Counted from the stretch's first letter, positions 6,891-16,053 are shown. The stretch: 47,442 nucleotides of DNA from an uncultured Chryseobacterium sp. (GCF_936933875.1 NZ_CAKZIK010000026.1:1-47442), one strand, 5' to 3'. Translations and numbers: made by a program. Notes: generated from the letters alone by a model not told the origin.

Positions 6891-9584
6891 TCAGTACAAA
6901 AACTCCTCCTTCACATTTTCCTCAAACCCAATTTCCGGATTCAGAATTTCTAAAATAAGTTCTTTAATGGCATTCATTGCGCTGTCCAAATCCACAACAT
7001 CCAAATTTAAAGGCTGAACTCCGGAATTTACTTCTGCAAAACTCCAGATTCCTGCGACAGCATCTGCATTTTTAAATTCTGAAGAAGTTTTGATGTAATA
7101 CAGGTAAATGCACAGCTGAAGCGCCATTTTATGATTATCAGTCATGTAGAAATCTGTTTCTCCACGTTTTGGTTTTAAAACCAAATATTTAGCTTTTCCG
7201 GTTTTGTAATCGATAACACGAAGTTCTCCATCGAGACGGTCGATTCTGTCAATATACCCGAAGAATTTTACAGGATTTTGTTTTTCCTCATCCAGGAAAA
7301 ATTCTACATCTTCAATCTTTCTTTCAAGGTCTATAATTTCCAAAGCGTGACCATTTTTCAAGAGTTCCAAATCGTAGGAAATAATATTTTCCACAACCCG
7401 TTTTGCGATGGACATATGAACGTAGTTCATTCCTTTCGAATAGAATTCCGGTTGATGTTTGAGCTTTTCAATGGCAAAATTTAAAGCTTCATCTGTTTGT
7501 TGAAGTAAATTTTCTAAATCACTTATTTTTAGAATTTTACCTTTCACTACTTCATAAAGAAATTGAAGTGAATAATGCACTAAATTTCCGTAATTTCTTT
7601 GCGAAAGTTCTTCTTCAATTTCGTCTGCTTCTTTCGTTTTCAGCACATAATTAAAATAAAACTGAGCCGGGTCGTACAGATAATTGGTTAAATGTGAAGC
7701 CGAAATTCTGCCTTTCCATTCTTCCAGTAATTGTAAAACTGCGGGTGTTTTATCAATGTGAATTGGAGCCGATTCAATGGGTTCTGAAGAATTTTCAATA
7801 ACGATTTCCTCAATTTGGTGTGGACTTTCCATTTCGAGTTGAGCAATAAACCTTGACTTTTCGCCGGTATTTACACCCGAAGTTAAAGCATTGAAAAGGA
7901 GATAAATATTCTCACTTTCCTGCAATAATCTGTAGAAATGATACGCATAAATACTGTCATTTTCAAGGAAAGTGTGCATTCCGTAAGTTTTGCGCACATC
8001 GAAAGGAAGATAAGTGTTCTGCGTATTTCCGAGTGGCAATTTACCTTCATTAACGGAAAGCATAATGGTGTTTTTAAAATTCAGCAAACGCGTTTCGAGC
8101 AATCCCATAATTTGCAAACCTTGCAAAGGTTCTCCCTGGAAGTCAATGGTTTCTGAGTTTACTAATTGATTAACAAGCACTTCCAACGTTTCCATCTTGA
8201 TTGGAAAACGATAGGAAGCCGTTTGATTTTTAATGATTTTAAAACTCTTTTCGAAATGTGAGATATTTTCAAACTGAATATCATCCAACTCTGCAAACTT
8301 CAGCTGGAAGCAGAAATTCGTCAGCAGATCCAGATATTCATTTACATCTTTTGCTTTTTCAAATAAATTGAAATACGTAAGTCCGCCCAAAAGTTCCTGC
8401 AAACGGTTGTAAGAAAGATACACCATGTTTCTTTCCTGAATAGTTCTGTTGAAATTTTCGATAATTTCAACATCATTATTCTGATTGGGAAGCGACTCCA
8501 AAACGGAAAGAATATCGTTGTAATAATAAGAACTACTGCCCTTTTCCAAATGTTTTTGGATATAGAAAAATTGCTTTACTGCATTGCTAAAACCCAAATT
8601 TTTCAGTGGAAAACCCATCGTAATGTTCAGTTTTTCTACTGTTCCGAGCGCATCCAAACTTGCCGGAAGCAAGTTTTCATCCAACAAAACTACAGCTGTA
8701 TTATTGAGCTTAGAATCATCTATTTCGTTAAAAATTTCAGGCAAAATTTTGGTTTGGGTAATATTTCCCGACACTTCAAAAACTTTGATGTTTTTCTTTT
8801 TAGAAAAATGATTTTCAATCCAGTTGAAATCTCGACTTTCATTGAATTCCTTCCAGGTTTTATGCGAACGAAGAAATTTTCCGGCTTCCTGTTTTTCATC
8901 ATTCATATAATAATCATCCGCCTGAAAGAAACACTGTGCTTTGTCCCACTGTAAAAGGTTTTTTACCAATAGTTCTTCAACGGGAGTAAATGCATTGAAG
9001 CCACAAAACACAAATTTTTCGTTGGTATTCTGTGCAAAATTTTGAACCAGTTTTTTCGCCGATTCATGTATCATTCCGGAAGTTGCCCAGTTCTTCTCAT
9101 TCAGTTTTTGTTTGAGAACAGGCAAATAAACGTTCATTTTTTTCCAGAAGTTCAGGTTTCGCTTTCTTGCATTATCTTCTTCATTCCCAAGACTTTCACC
9201 CCAATTTTTAATGCGTTCTTCGTCCAGCATATACTGTAAAACCGCGGTGTCGGATTCAGAAAACTTCAGAATATCGTCCCAGTCTTTCTGCAAAGTCGGG
9301 AACCATTTCAAAAATTCAGAAAATTCTTCGGACGGAAAAAGTTCTGCATAGACTTCGTAAGCAAACAACCACAGCGCTATTCCCTGAAGCTGCTGCTTTC
9401 CGGAAATATCCTTAATCATTTCTTCTACCGTATAAAAATTCGGCAGAAGGCCGGAATATTTTTTTTCAGCTAAAATTCTGCGGATAAAAACCACAGGTCT
9501 TTTTCCGGGCAAAACAATGTTAAATTCTGAAAGATCAGCGGTTTGCGAAAGCAGTTCTGAAACGATTTTGTGTAAAAACGACAT
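6891..9584 (-). CDS. PD-(D/E)XK nuclease family protein, AddB-like
   Basis: This 897-residue protein ends in a RecB-type nuclease domain: ISASHLTNYLYDPAQFYFNY near 640, YGNLVHYSLQFLYE, GYIDRIDRLDGE, then VIDYKTGKAKY at about 790 with the catalytic D-x-K, and MALQLCIYLYY at about 820. The N-terminal half resembles the inactivated helicase portion of AddB (LPGKRPVVFIRRILAEKK near residue 25) but has no intact Walker A. The Cys cluster that holds an iron-sulfur centre in classical AddB is missing. AddB pairs with the helicase-nuclease AddA in recombination repair of double-strand breaks; no addA is in this window. It lies downstream of rsmG with a hairpin between them. Confidence 0.8.
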   Translation of the reverse strand: MSFLHKIVSELLSQTADLSEFNIVLPGKRPVVFIRRILAEKKYSGLLPNFYTVEEMIKDISGKQQLQGIALWLFAYEVYAELFPSEEFSEFLKWFPTLQKDWDDILKFSESDTAVLQYMLDEERIKNWGESLGNEEDNARKRNLNFWKKMNVYLPVLKQKLNEKNWATSGMIHESAKKLVQNFAQNTNEKFVFCGFNAFTPVEELLVKNLLQWDKAQCFFQADDYYMNDEKQEAGKFLRSHKTWKEFNESRDFNWIENHFSKKKNIKVFEVSGNITQTKILPEIFNEIDDSKLNNTAVVLLDENLLPASLDALGTVEKLNITMGFPLKNLGFSNAVKQFFYIQKHLEKGSSSYYYNDILSVLESLPNQNNDVEIIENFNRTIQERNMVYLSYNRLQELLGGLTYFNLFEKAKDVNEYLDLLTNFCFQLKFAELDDIQFENISHFEKSFKIIKNQTASYRFPIKMETLEVLVNQLVNSETIDFQGEPLQGLQIMGLLETRLLNFKNTIMLSVNEGKLPLGNTQNTYLPFDVRKTYGMHTFLENDSIYAYHFYRLLQESENIYLLFNALTSGVNTGEKSRFIAQLEMESPHQIEEIVIENSSEPIESAPIHIDKTPAVLQLLEEWKGRISASHLTNYLYDPAQFYFNYVLKTKEADEIEEELSQRNYGNLVHYSLQFLYEVVKGKILKISDLENLLQQTDEALNFAIEKLKHQPEFYSKGMNYVHMSIAKRVVENIISYDLELLKNGHALEIIDLERKIEDVEFFLDEEKQNPVKFFGYIDRIDRLDGELRVIDYKTGKAKYLVLKPKRGETDFYMTDNHKMALQLCIYLYYIKTSSEFKNADAVAGIWSFAEVNSGVQPLNLDVVDLDSAMNAIKELILEILNPEIGFEENVKEEFLY

Positions 9585-9618
9585 AAAAAAAATTCTCTGC
9601 TAAATTTAGCAAAGAATT
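9585..9618 (-). terminator. Hairpin plus T-run directly before the addB-like start codon
   Basis: On the minus strand AATTCTTTGCTAAA pairs with TTTAGCAGAGAATT (9618-9591, one mismatch), followed by a T run that leads straight into the ATG at 9584. It looks like the rsmG terminator, but it occupies the whole leader of the addB-like gene, so it may act as an attenuator or fold over that gene's start. Confidence 0.6.
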
Positions 9619-9641
9619 TCGGAATATTTTAGATTGAAACC

Positions 9642-10277
9642 TTATGAATTAAAGTTTCCTTTTGATAAATAAACGACTTTTTTGGTTTCGAAGAACTCTT
9701 CTTCAAAATATTTATTCAGATTATAAATTTCAGCTTTTATTCCGGCCAATTCTTCTGCCAAATCTCCACCCTTCAGGTACAAAACACCGTTATGCTTTGG
9801 ATTAAACTGTTCTTTCTCGAATTTTCCCTTCAGCCAACGCAAAAATTCCGGCATTTGGGTAACGGCACGACTTACAACGAAATGAAATTTTTCTTTGAGT
9901 TTTTCGGCTCTTCCGTGGATTGCAGTAAGATTTGTTAAACCAATTCCTTCAGCAACTGCGTTGACTACCGTAATTTTTTTACCAATTGAATCGATTAATG
10001 TAAACTGCGTTTCAGGAAATAAAATCGCCAACGGAATTCCCGGAAAACCGCCTCCAGTTCCGATGTCCAGAACTTTTGTGTCCGGTGCAAATTCCATCAC
10101 TTTTGCAATTCCTAAGGAGTGAAGAATATGTTTTTCATAAAGTGAATCCATGTCTTTACGGGAAATAACATTGATTTTTTCGTTCCATTCTCCATAAAGC
10201 GATTCCAGTTTTGTGAACTGCTCTTTCTGTTTTTCTGTAAGGTCCGGGAAATATTTGAGGATTAATGCTACCGACAT
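9642..10277 (-). CDS. rsmG: 16S rRNA (guanine(527)-N7)-methyltransferase RsmG
   Basis: The 211-residue protein shows the RsmG pattern: an N-terminal helical part with KINVISRKDMDSLYEKHILHSLG at about 35-56, the SAM-binding loop VLDIGTGGGFPGIPLAI near 69-85, the acidic LIDSIGKK strand end, then VSRAV near 133. It methylates G527 in the 530 loop of 16S rRNA in the cytoplasm; loss gives low-level streptomycin resistance in other bacteria. Length matches the family. A clear promoter lies upstream at 10294-10325. Confidence 0.95.
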   Translation of the reverse strand: MSVALILKYFPDLTEKQKEQFTKLESLYGEWNEKINVISRKDMDSLYEKHILHSLGIAKVMEFAPDTKVLDIGTGGGFPGIPLAILFPETQFTLIDSIGKKITVVNAVAEGIGLTNLTAIHGRAEKLKEKFHFVVSRAVTQMPEFLRWLKGKFEKEQFNPKHNGVLYLKGGDLAEELAGIKAEIYNLNKYFEEEFFETKKVVYLSKGNFNS

Positions 10278-10293
10278 TGCGTGAAAATTTCAG

Positions 10294-10325
10294 CAAAAAT
10301 AATGTTTCTAACGTGCAAAGACAAA
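10294..10325 (-). promoter_or_regulatory. Promoter of rsmG
   Basis: On the minus strand TTTG (10325-10322), 20 nt, then TATTTTTG (10301-10294): an exact match to the Bacteroidota promoter consensus, 17 nt before the rsmG ATG. Confidence 0.75.
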
Positions 10326-10450
10326 AAACAGTGAAAAAACCCTTTCGTTTGGAGTTGATTTCCTGATGAATTTGTATCAATTTCTGTACATCTTTGCTAT
10401 AGAAAATCCAATAAATCCCAGATATTCATAGTAGTTTATTTTTGATTGAA

Positions 10451-10474
10451 AGCGCATTATCTCATTGATGCGCT
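10451..10474. terminator. Hairpin upstream of the DtxR-family gene
   Basis: AGCGCAT (10451-10457) pairs with ATGCGCT (10468-10474), followed by TTTAGTTTT. It has the form of a terminator or operator. No plus-strand gene precedes it. As it lies just upstream of the regulator's -7 box it could be an autoregulatory site. Confidence 0.45.
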
Positions 10475-10491
10475 TTTAGTTTTAAAATTGT

Positions 10492-10499
10492 TAGATTTG
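10492..10499 (+). promoter_or_regulatory. -7 element of the DtxR-family gene; decides its start
   Basis: TAGATTTG is a perfect -7 box. Transcription should begin near 10505, which is after the in-frame ATG at 10501 and before the ATG at 10522, so the latter is the likely start. No good -33 TTTG was found at the usual distance. Confidence 0.6.
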
Positions 10500-10521
10500 C
10501 ATGAAACTGATTCTAACAATT

Positions 10522-11175
10522 ATGAATTCTCTTACCGAAGAAAATTATTTGAAAGCTATTTTTCATTTAAATTCTGATGAAAATACTGTAACGATTAATG
10601 AACTCAGCAAGTTTTTGAACATCAAAATGCCTTCTGTTAACAATATGATGAAGAAATTTGATGCTAAAAACTGGGTGATTTATGAGAAATACATGCCTTT
10701 AAAAATTACCGAAAAAGGCTTAAAAGAAGCGTCTTTGGTGGTAAGGAAACACCGTTTGACAGAAATGTTTTTGGTGGAAAAAATGGGTTTTGGCTGGGAA
10801 GAAGTTCACGAAATCGCCGAACAGATTGAGCACATTAAATCTCAGATTTTTTTTGAAAAAATTGACGAACTTCTGGATTATCCTAAAACTGATCCTCATG
10901 GTTCTCCTATTCCCGATAAAAATGGAAAAATTATAGAAAACCAATACCATAAACTAAGCGAATGCAAACCAGGACAAAAAGTTATTTTTTCGGCATTAAC
11001 GGAGTCTCCGAACGATTTTCTGAAATATTTGAATCAAAAAAAATTAAGCCTCAATACTGAAATTTCTATCCTAGAAACCGAACCTTTCGATAAAAGTATG
11101 AAAGTAAAATATCTAGGTCGTGAAGAAATTTTAAGTCAAATGGTTTGTGAAAAACTTCTTGTAGAAAAAGCATAA
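10522..11175 (+). CDS. DtxR/MntR-family metal-dependent transcriptional regulator
   Basis: From the preferred ATG the product has 217 residues and opens with MNSLTEENYLKAIFHL, the standard DtxR start. A winged helix-turn-helix fills residues 1-65 (ITINELSKFLNIKMPSVNNMMKK-like segment). A metal-binding and dimerisation domain follows, with HRLTEMFLVEKMGFGWEEVHEIAEQIEH near 75-102 and the hallmark DPHGSPIP near 124. A C-terminal SH3-like domain holds LSECKPGQK. Such regulators repress metal uptake genes when Fe2+ or Mn2+ is bound. An in-frame ATG at 10501 would add seven residues but lies ahead of the predicted transcript start. No transporter gene is adjacent, so the metal cannot be told. Confidence 0.9.
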   Translation: MNSLTEENYLKAIFHLNSDENTVTINELSKFLNIKMPSVNNMMKKFDAKNWVIYEKYMPLKITEKGLKEASLVVRKHRLTEMFLVEKMGFGWEEVHEIAEQIEHIKSQIFFEKIDELLDYPKTDPHGSPIPDKNGKIIENQYHKLSECKPGQKVIFSALTESPNDFLKYLNQKKLSLNTEISILETEPFDKSMKVKYLGREEILSQMVCEKLLVEKA

Positions 11176-11178
11176 AAA

Positions 11179-11200
11179 AACCGGAGCAAAAACTCCGGTT
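11179..11200. terminator. Bidirectional terminator between convergent genes
   Basis: AACCGGAG (11179-11186) pairs with CTCCGGTT (11193-11200), with an A run on one side and T on the other. It serves the DtxR-family gene and, on the other strand, the TPR gene that ends at 11222. Confidence 0.88.
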
Positions 11201-11221
11201 TTATATTGACAGAACTCAAAA

Positions 11222-12601
11222 CTATTTCTTCTGCATTGCAGCCTCTTTAGCTTTAAATTCGTTAAACTTAGCATCGTTGTGCGTCGTTTGATAAAGTCCC
11301 TTTAATAAAGATACTGCATCGATATTATTGGAATCCAAAGCATACCATTTTTCCGCGTAAGGCAAAGCTTTAGCAAACCTTGCTCTTCTTGCTTCCATAA
11401 GTTTGTTAGCTTCTGATGCTTTACCCGCTTTTCTTAATGAATTAAACTGCTCAATAACTTTACCATCATTATCCAAATCCATTGTCAGATAAGTCAAATT
11501 CTGGTAAGCATTGGTATAATTAGGATCGATTTCGATAGCTTTTTTGAAATAACCTTCAGCTTCAGCCAATTTAGCAGGATCTTTGCTTGCCAAAACACCC
11601 AGGTTGTACCAAGCGTCTTTATCTTTAGGATTTTTAGCAACACTTTCTTTCAAAGCATTAATGAACTGATCTGTTTTTCCAGATTTGTAGAACGCCAAAC
11701 CTTTAATTTCAGAAAGCTTTGCACTGGAAGGAAATTTATTCAAACCTTTGTCTGCCAAAGCGATTGCATCATCATATTTTGCAGCGTCATACATTAAAGC
11801 AACGTTTGTTTCGTATAATTCCTGCTCAACACTTTTGGAAGTTTCTGTTTTAAAATCTGTGTAACCTGAGTTAGGAGATTTCTTCAACAGTTCCCACTGT
11901 GTTTTATCAATCTGTTCTACAGTTCCTGTTGAATTTTTAGCTGTATAAGTTGTTTCAACTCCTGTATACCCGGAATTAATCAAATCATTGTATGTTGCAA
12001 TTGCTTTAGCTTTGTCATTAGACATTGCATAAGTAATTGCTGAGTAGTACAAATATTGTTTGTTATCCTGCCCAACAGCTTTCAACAAATCATAAACTTC
12101 ACGGAATTTTGGTCCTGCTACATCGTAATTCTTAGCTTCATAAGCTGCCATTGCTGCTTTGTTAGCATCCTGAATTGGTGTATTTAAAATTGTTCCAAAT
12201 GAACCTGACAAAGCTGGTGCGTAAGTTTCTTCTTTCAAACCAGCAATACCGGAAGCATCTGCTGCGGCTTTCCCAACATAGTACACTTTATTTTTTCCGT
12301 CTTTACCAGAGTAAATTTTAGTTTTACCCAGATCGGAAATTTTAGCAAGATATTGTGCACCTTCAGCCGTTTTACCAGCTTTCACAAGAGACATTCCTTT
12401 AGCATAATAATACTGTTCCAAAACAGCAGGTTCCAAAAGTTCGGTTTTGCCACCCATTACAGATTCTGCAGCTGCCAATTGTGTATTTGCAGTAGCAACA
12501 TCTCCGGACTGAGCTGCTTTAAAAGCCGCTGTAACTTCCTTTTTCTGCGCAAAAGCAATTGTTACGGATAACAAAGCCATGCTTAAAATTAATTTTTTCA
12601 T
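11222..12601 (-). CDS. Exported tetratricopeptide-repeat protein
   Basis: The 459-residue protein has a signal peptide (MKKLILSMALLSVTIAFAQ, cleavage after about residue 19) and several TPR-like helical repeats. The clearest is DAWYNLGVLASKDPAKLAEA followed by GYFKKAIEIDPNYTNAYQNL at about 330-370. Others contain KAAMAAYEAKNYDVAGPKFR and MYDAAKYDDAIALADKGLNK. No lipobox or C-terminal sorting signal is visible, so it is probably periplasmic. TPR domains serve as protein-protein scaffolds; the partner is unknown. It starts 25 nt after gyrA and ends at a strong terminator, so gyrA-TPR looks like one operon. Confidence 0.85.
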   Translation of the reverse strand: MKKLILSMALLSVTIAFAQKKEVTAAFKAAQSGDVATANTQLAAAESVMGGKTELLEPAVLEQYYYAKGMSLVKAGKTAEGAQYLAKISDLGKTKIYSGKDGKNKVYYVGKAAADASGIAGLKEETYAPALSGSFGTILNTPIQDANKAAMAAYEAKNYDVAGPKFREVYDLLKAVGQDNKQYLYYSAITYAMSNDKAKAIATYNDLINSGYTGVETTYTAKNSTGTVEQIDKTQWELLKKSPNSGYTDFKTETSKSVEQELYETNVALMYDAAKYDDAIALADKGLNKFPSSAKLSEIKGLAFYKSGKTDQFINALKESVAKNPKDKDAWYNLGVLASKDPAKLAEAEGYFKKAIEIDPNYTNAYQNLTYLTMDLDNDGKVIEQFNSLRKAGKASEANKLMEARRARFAKALPYAEKWYALDSNNIDAVSLLKGLYQTTHNDAKFNEFKAKEAAMQKK

Positions 12602-12626
12602 TTTTTATTAAATTAATATTTTGTCT

Positions 12627-15302
12627 TTATTCTTCGTCAGAACTTTCCTCTTTATCTTTTTCCTGTTCTAACTTTTTGTTTTCTTTTTCTTCTTCAAGTT
12701 CCACCTTCTTCAAATATTCAGCATCGCCCATGTTGCTTACAGAATTATCTCCGGTTTGTGGTGAATCTTTAAAATCAATTACATCGGAATTTACAGCTCC
12801 AAGAAGATTTTCAGCTCCTTCTTCGCCTTCAGTTTCCTCTTCTTCTACTTCTTTATCCATCTCAACTTTGGCAATCGCTGCAATTTCGTCGTTATTTTTC
12901 AGGTTGATAACTTTCACACCCTGAGTATTTCTACCCATCACACGCATTGAATCCATTCCCATTCTGATGGCAACTCCCGATTTGTTGATAATCATCAAGC
13001 CATCTTCGTCTGTTACCGTCTGAATAGCGATTAGATTACCCGTTTTTTCAGTGATATTTAGCGTGATAACTCCTTTTCCACCTCTGTTGGTAATTCTGTA
13101 ATCTTCAACAGCAGTTCTCTTGCCGTAGCCACGCTCAGAAACTACCAAAACGGTTTCATTCTGCACATCATTCACAACAATCATACCAATAACCTCGTCG
13201 TTGTCCTCAAGCGTAATTCCTCGAACACCAATAGAACCACGACCAACTTCACGAACTTTTTCTTCCTCAAAACGGATACATTTTCCGTTTTTCGTAGCAA
13301 TCATGATTTGAGAATCGCCGTTCGTTAATTTTGCTCCCAATAATTGGTCGTTATCACGGATTTCAATCGCGTTAATACCATTTGTTCTCGGTCTTGAATA
13401 CGCTTCCAGAGAAGTTTTCTTCACCGTTCCGTTTTTGGTAATCATCACGACAGACATTGAATTTACGTAATCAACATCCTTCAAATCATTCGTTCTGATG
13501 TAGGCTTTGATTTTATCGTCCGGTTCAATATTAATTAAGTTTTGAACAGCTCTTCCTTTTGCAGTTTTGGAACCTTCAGGAATTTCGAAAACTCTTAACC
13601 AGTAACATTTTCCTTTTTCAGTGAAGAATAACATATATTGGTGGTTGGTTGCGGAAACGATGTACTCCAAGAAATCCTCGTCCCTTGTTGTTGCAGCACG
13701 ATTTCCAACTCCCCCTCTGCTTTGAATTTTATATTCTGAAAGCGAAGTTCTCTTGATATAACCGGCGTGAGAAATCGTTAAAACAACGGTTTCGTTTGGA
13801 ATGAAATCTTCGATAGACATATCTCCACCTGCATAATCGATTTCAGTTCTTCTTTCGTCGCCGTATTTTTCTTTTACTTCAAGCAATTCGTCTTTAATGA
13901 TTTGGTACCGTCTTGGCTCGTTGCTCAAAATATCTTCCAAATCTTTAATTAACGCCATAATTTCTTCATATTCTGCACGGATTTTGTCGAGCTCCATTCC
14001 GGTTAGTCTCGCCAATCTTAAATCCAAAATGGCCTGTGCCTGAATATCCGAAAGTTCGAATTCTTCCATCAAACCTTCCTTCGCTTCCTGCGGTGTTGCG
14101 GCTTTACGGATAATAGCGATTGCTTTGTCAAGAGTATCTTGTGAAGCAATCACCTTCATGAATCCCTCTAAAATATGCGCTCTTTCTTTGGCTTTTTTCA
14201 GTTCGTATTCTGTTCTGCGAACAATCACTTCATGACGGTGGTCAACAAAATGATGAATAATTTGCTTTAAATTTAGCTGTTCCGGTCTTCCTTTTACCAA
14301 TGCGATATTGTTCACACTGAAAGAAGTCTGAAGCGCTGTATATTTATACAATAAGTTCAGAACTACGTTTGGAATTGCGTCGTTTTTCAGTTCGTAAACA
14401 ACACGAAGACCTCTTCTGTCCGACTCGTCACGGATTTCGTGGATTCCAGGAATTTTTTCTTCCTTAACGAGTTCCGCAGTTCTGGCAATCATTTCTGCCT
14501 TGTTCACTTGGTAAGGAACTTCGGTAACGATAATTGCGCTTCGGTTTCCAATTTCTTCGAAATTTACTTTCGCACGTAGCACAATTCTACCGCGACCTGT
14601 GTGGAAAGCATCGCGAACACCGTCGTAACCGTAGATAATTCCACCTGTTGGGAAATCCGGCGCGATGATGTGTTTCATTAAATCATCAATCGTAACTTCT
14701 CTGTCGTCGATGTATGCACAGATTCCGTCCACGACTTCAGAAAGGTTGTGAGGCGCCATATTTGTCGCCATACCAACCGCGATTCCGGAAGCTCCGTTCA
14801 CCAAAAGATTTGGAATTTTTGTAGGAAGTACCGTAGGTTCCGTTAAGGAATCATCAAAGTTATTTTGGAAATCTACCGTTTCTTTGTCTAGATCTGCAAG
14901 AATTTCGTCAGAGATTTTTTTCAGTCTTGCTTCGGTATAACGCATTGCTGCAGGTGGATCTCCATCCATCGAACCGAAGTTACCCTGTCCGTCAACTTGC
15001 GGATAACGCAAACTCCAAGGCTGCGCCATACGAACCATGGCATCGTAAACCGATGAATCTCCGTGCGGGTGATATTTACCAAGAACATCACCAACGATTC
15101 TCGCCGATTTTAAATATTTTCTGTTTGAAAAAACGCCAAGTCCATACATGCCGTATAAAACTCTTCTGTGAACTGGCTTAAGACCGTCTCTTACATCCGG
15201 TAATGCTCTGGAAACAATTACCGACATCGAATAATCGATGTAAGAAGACTTCATTTCATCAACGATGTTAATAGGAATTAACCTTTCTCCTTCTTTATTC
15301 AT
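12627..15302 (-). CDS. gyrA: DNA gyrase subunit A
   Basis: The 891-residue protein aligns by eye with E. coli GyrA without a shift at the active site: LKPVHRRVLYGM near 41, GKYHPHGDSSVYDAMVRMAQ at 75-94, and RYTEARL with the catalytic Tyr122. Residues equivalent to Ser83 and Asp87 are Ser and Asp, so the classic quinolone-resistance substitutions are absent. The C-terminal beta-pinwheel carries the GyrA-box-like segment SRGGVGNRA and repeated G(R/K)G segments. The last 60 residues are very acidic and Lys-rich (EEEETEGEE), a tail often seen in this phylum. GyrA with GyrB introduces negative supercoils. Transcription probably continues into the TPR gene. Confidence 0.98.
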   Translation of the reverse strand: MNKEGERLIPINIVDEMKSSYIDYSMSVIVSRALPDVRDGLKPVHRRVLYGMYGLGVFSNRKYLKSARIVGDVLGKYHPHGDSSVYDAMVRMAQPWSLRYPQVDGQGNFGSMDGDPPAAMRYTEARLKKISDEILADLDKETVDFQNNFDDSLTEPTVLPTKIPNLLVNGASGIAVGMATNMAPHNLSEVVDGICAYIDDREVTIDDLMKHIIAPDFPTGGIIYGYDGVRDAFHTGRGRIVLRAKVNFEEIGNRSAIIVTEVPYQVNKAEMIARTAELVKEEKIPGIHEIRDESDRRGLRVVYELKNDAIPNVVLNLLYKYTALQTSFSVNNIALVKGRPEQLNLKQIIHHFVDHRHEVIVRRTEYELKKAKERAHILEGFMKVIASQDTLDKAIAIIRKAATPQEAKEGLMEEFELSDIQAQAILDLRLARLTGMELDKIRAEYEEIMALIKDLEDILSNEPRRYQIIKDELLEVKEKYGDERRTEIDYAGGDMSIEDFIPNETVVLTISHAGYIKRTSLSEYKIQSRGGVGNRAATTRDEDFLEYIVSATNHQYMLFFTEKGKCYWLRVFEIPEGSKTAKGRAVQNLINIEPDDKIKAYIRTNDLKDVDYVNSMSVVMITKNGTVKKTSLEAYSRPRTNGINAIEIRDNDQLLGAKLTNGDSQIMIATKNGKCIRFEEEKVREVGRGSIGVRGITLEDNDEVIGMIVVNDVQNETVLVVSERGYGKRTAVEDYRITNRGGKGVITLNITEKTGNLIAIQTVTDEDGLMIINKSGVAIRMGMDSMRVMGRNTQGVKVINLKNNDEIAAIAKVEMDKEVEEEETEGEEGAENLLGAVNSDVIDFKDSPQTGDNSVSNMGDAEYLKKVELEEEKENKKLEQEKDKEESSDEE

Positions 15303-15440
15303 ATATAGCTTTTAACAAATTGAAAATCAGACTATTAAATCCTAATCTGAGATTTCTTTAATTACAATTTTTAATAACGTGCTAATTTACGAAAAAATTA
15401 CCGATTTTTGCCCCGGAACTTATCCACAAAACACTTAAAA

Positions 15441-15540
15441 ATTTGATAAAGTTTGAAGTGGTTTTGATATAGTTTGATAATGGTGAGAAAACTCTCTTTT
15501 CAAGCAAAAAACGAAGCCAATTTTCAAACGACATCAAACC
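15441..15540. repeat. Inverted repeat built of TTTGA/TCAAA units
   Basis: A 24-nt left arm (15460-15483) is imperfectly repeated in inverted form at 15517-15540, with 33 nt between that include a small GAGA/TCTC hairpin. The left arm is itself the second of two tandem 21-22-nt units (15441-15461 and 15462-15483). TCAAAC-rich sequence of the same kind occurs before rpe at about 31530-31565. It lies between gyrA and the DUF4286 gene; the gyrA upstream region (15303-15440) has only a weak -7-like TAAATTAG on the minus strand. Confidence 0.6.
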
Positions 15541-15569
15541 TTTTCTAATAATTTCAAACTAAAAAAATT

Positions 15570-15884
15570 ATGAGCGTTTTAAGCCTTACTTTCCACTCCA
15601 CAGCATCTGCCACAAAAGAATGGGAAAATTACATGAACGATGAGCTGAAACTAATGGTTGAAAACCTAATGGATGTTGAAAAATACATCCTTTCTGAAGT
15701 CGAAAGCGAAATGATTAACGAAGGTAAAAACACCAATCTTTTGCTTGTTTTTGATGATGAAGACAAACGTGAAGATTTTATTGGAATCGAATTGAAAAAT
15801 ATTACGGAAAGAATCGAAGGGAAATTTGGAAATGAAGTGATGATTTTCAAAACTTTTTTGAACCCTAATAGTTCGAGATTTTAG
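15570..15884 (+). CDS. DUF4286 family protein
   Basis: The 104-residue cytosolic protein starts MSVLSLTFHSTASATKEWENYM, with the strand-then-helix look of DUF4286 proteins. These are small Bacteroidota proteins of ferredoxin-like fold and unknown role. No signal peptide or membrane segment is present. It is transcribed away from gyrA and converges on the aldose epimerase-like gene. The family name rests on recall of its pattern, so a profile search would settle it. Confidence 0.7.
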   Translation: MSVLSLTFHSTASATKEWENYMNDELKLMVENLMDVEKYILSEVESEMINEGKNTNLLLVFDDEDKREDFIGIELKNITERIEGKFGNEVMIFKTFLNPNSSRF

Positions 15885-15888
15885 AATG

Positions 15889-16051
15889 CTCTCGCAGATT
15901 AAGCAGATTGAGCGGATTTTTTTTCAAATAAAATAAATTTCGGTAACACCTTTAGTGCCGCCGAAATTTTATACAATATTTTACGCTGAATTTACCTTTT
16001 CAAAAGCGTTATTCAAAAAAAATCTACCAAATTTGCCTAATCTGCCAGAAT
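15889..16051. repeat. Hairpin flanked by long inverted repeats (MITE-like intergenic element)
   Basis: Between convergent genes, a central hairpin AAATTTCGG (15935-15943) with CCGAAATTT (15961-15969) is flanked by long arms of about 33-36 nt. The left arm at 15889-15922 starts CTCGCAGATTAAGCAGATT. The right arm at 16015-16051 is its imperfect reverse complement and contains AATCTGCC. Both end in runs of eight T/A. The central hairpin could end transcripts from both sides. I recall GCAGATTAAGCAGATT-type units as dispersed intergenic repeats in related genomes, but could not check. Confidence 0.6.
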
Positions 16052-16053
16052 TT

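Noticed and set aside
8584..8954. ORFs of 75-134 codons opposite the AddB-like gene
   Set aside because: They are antisense shadows of a well-supported gene with unnatural composition (runs of Phe and Cys).
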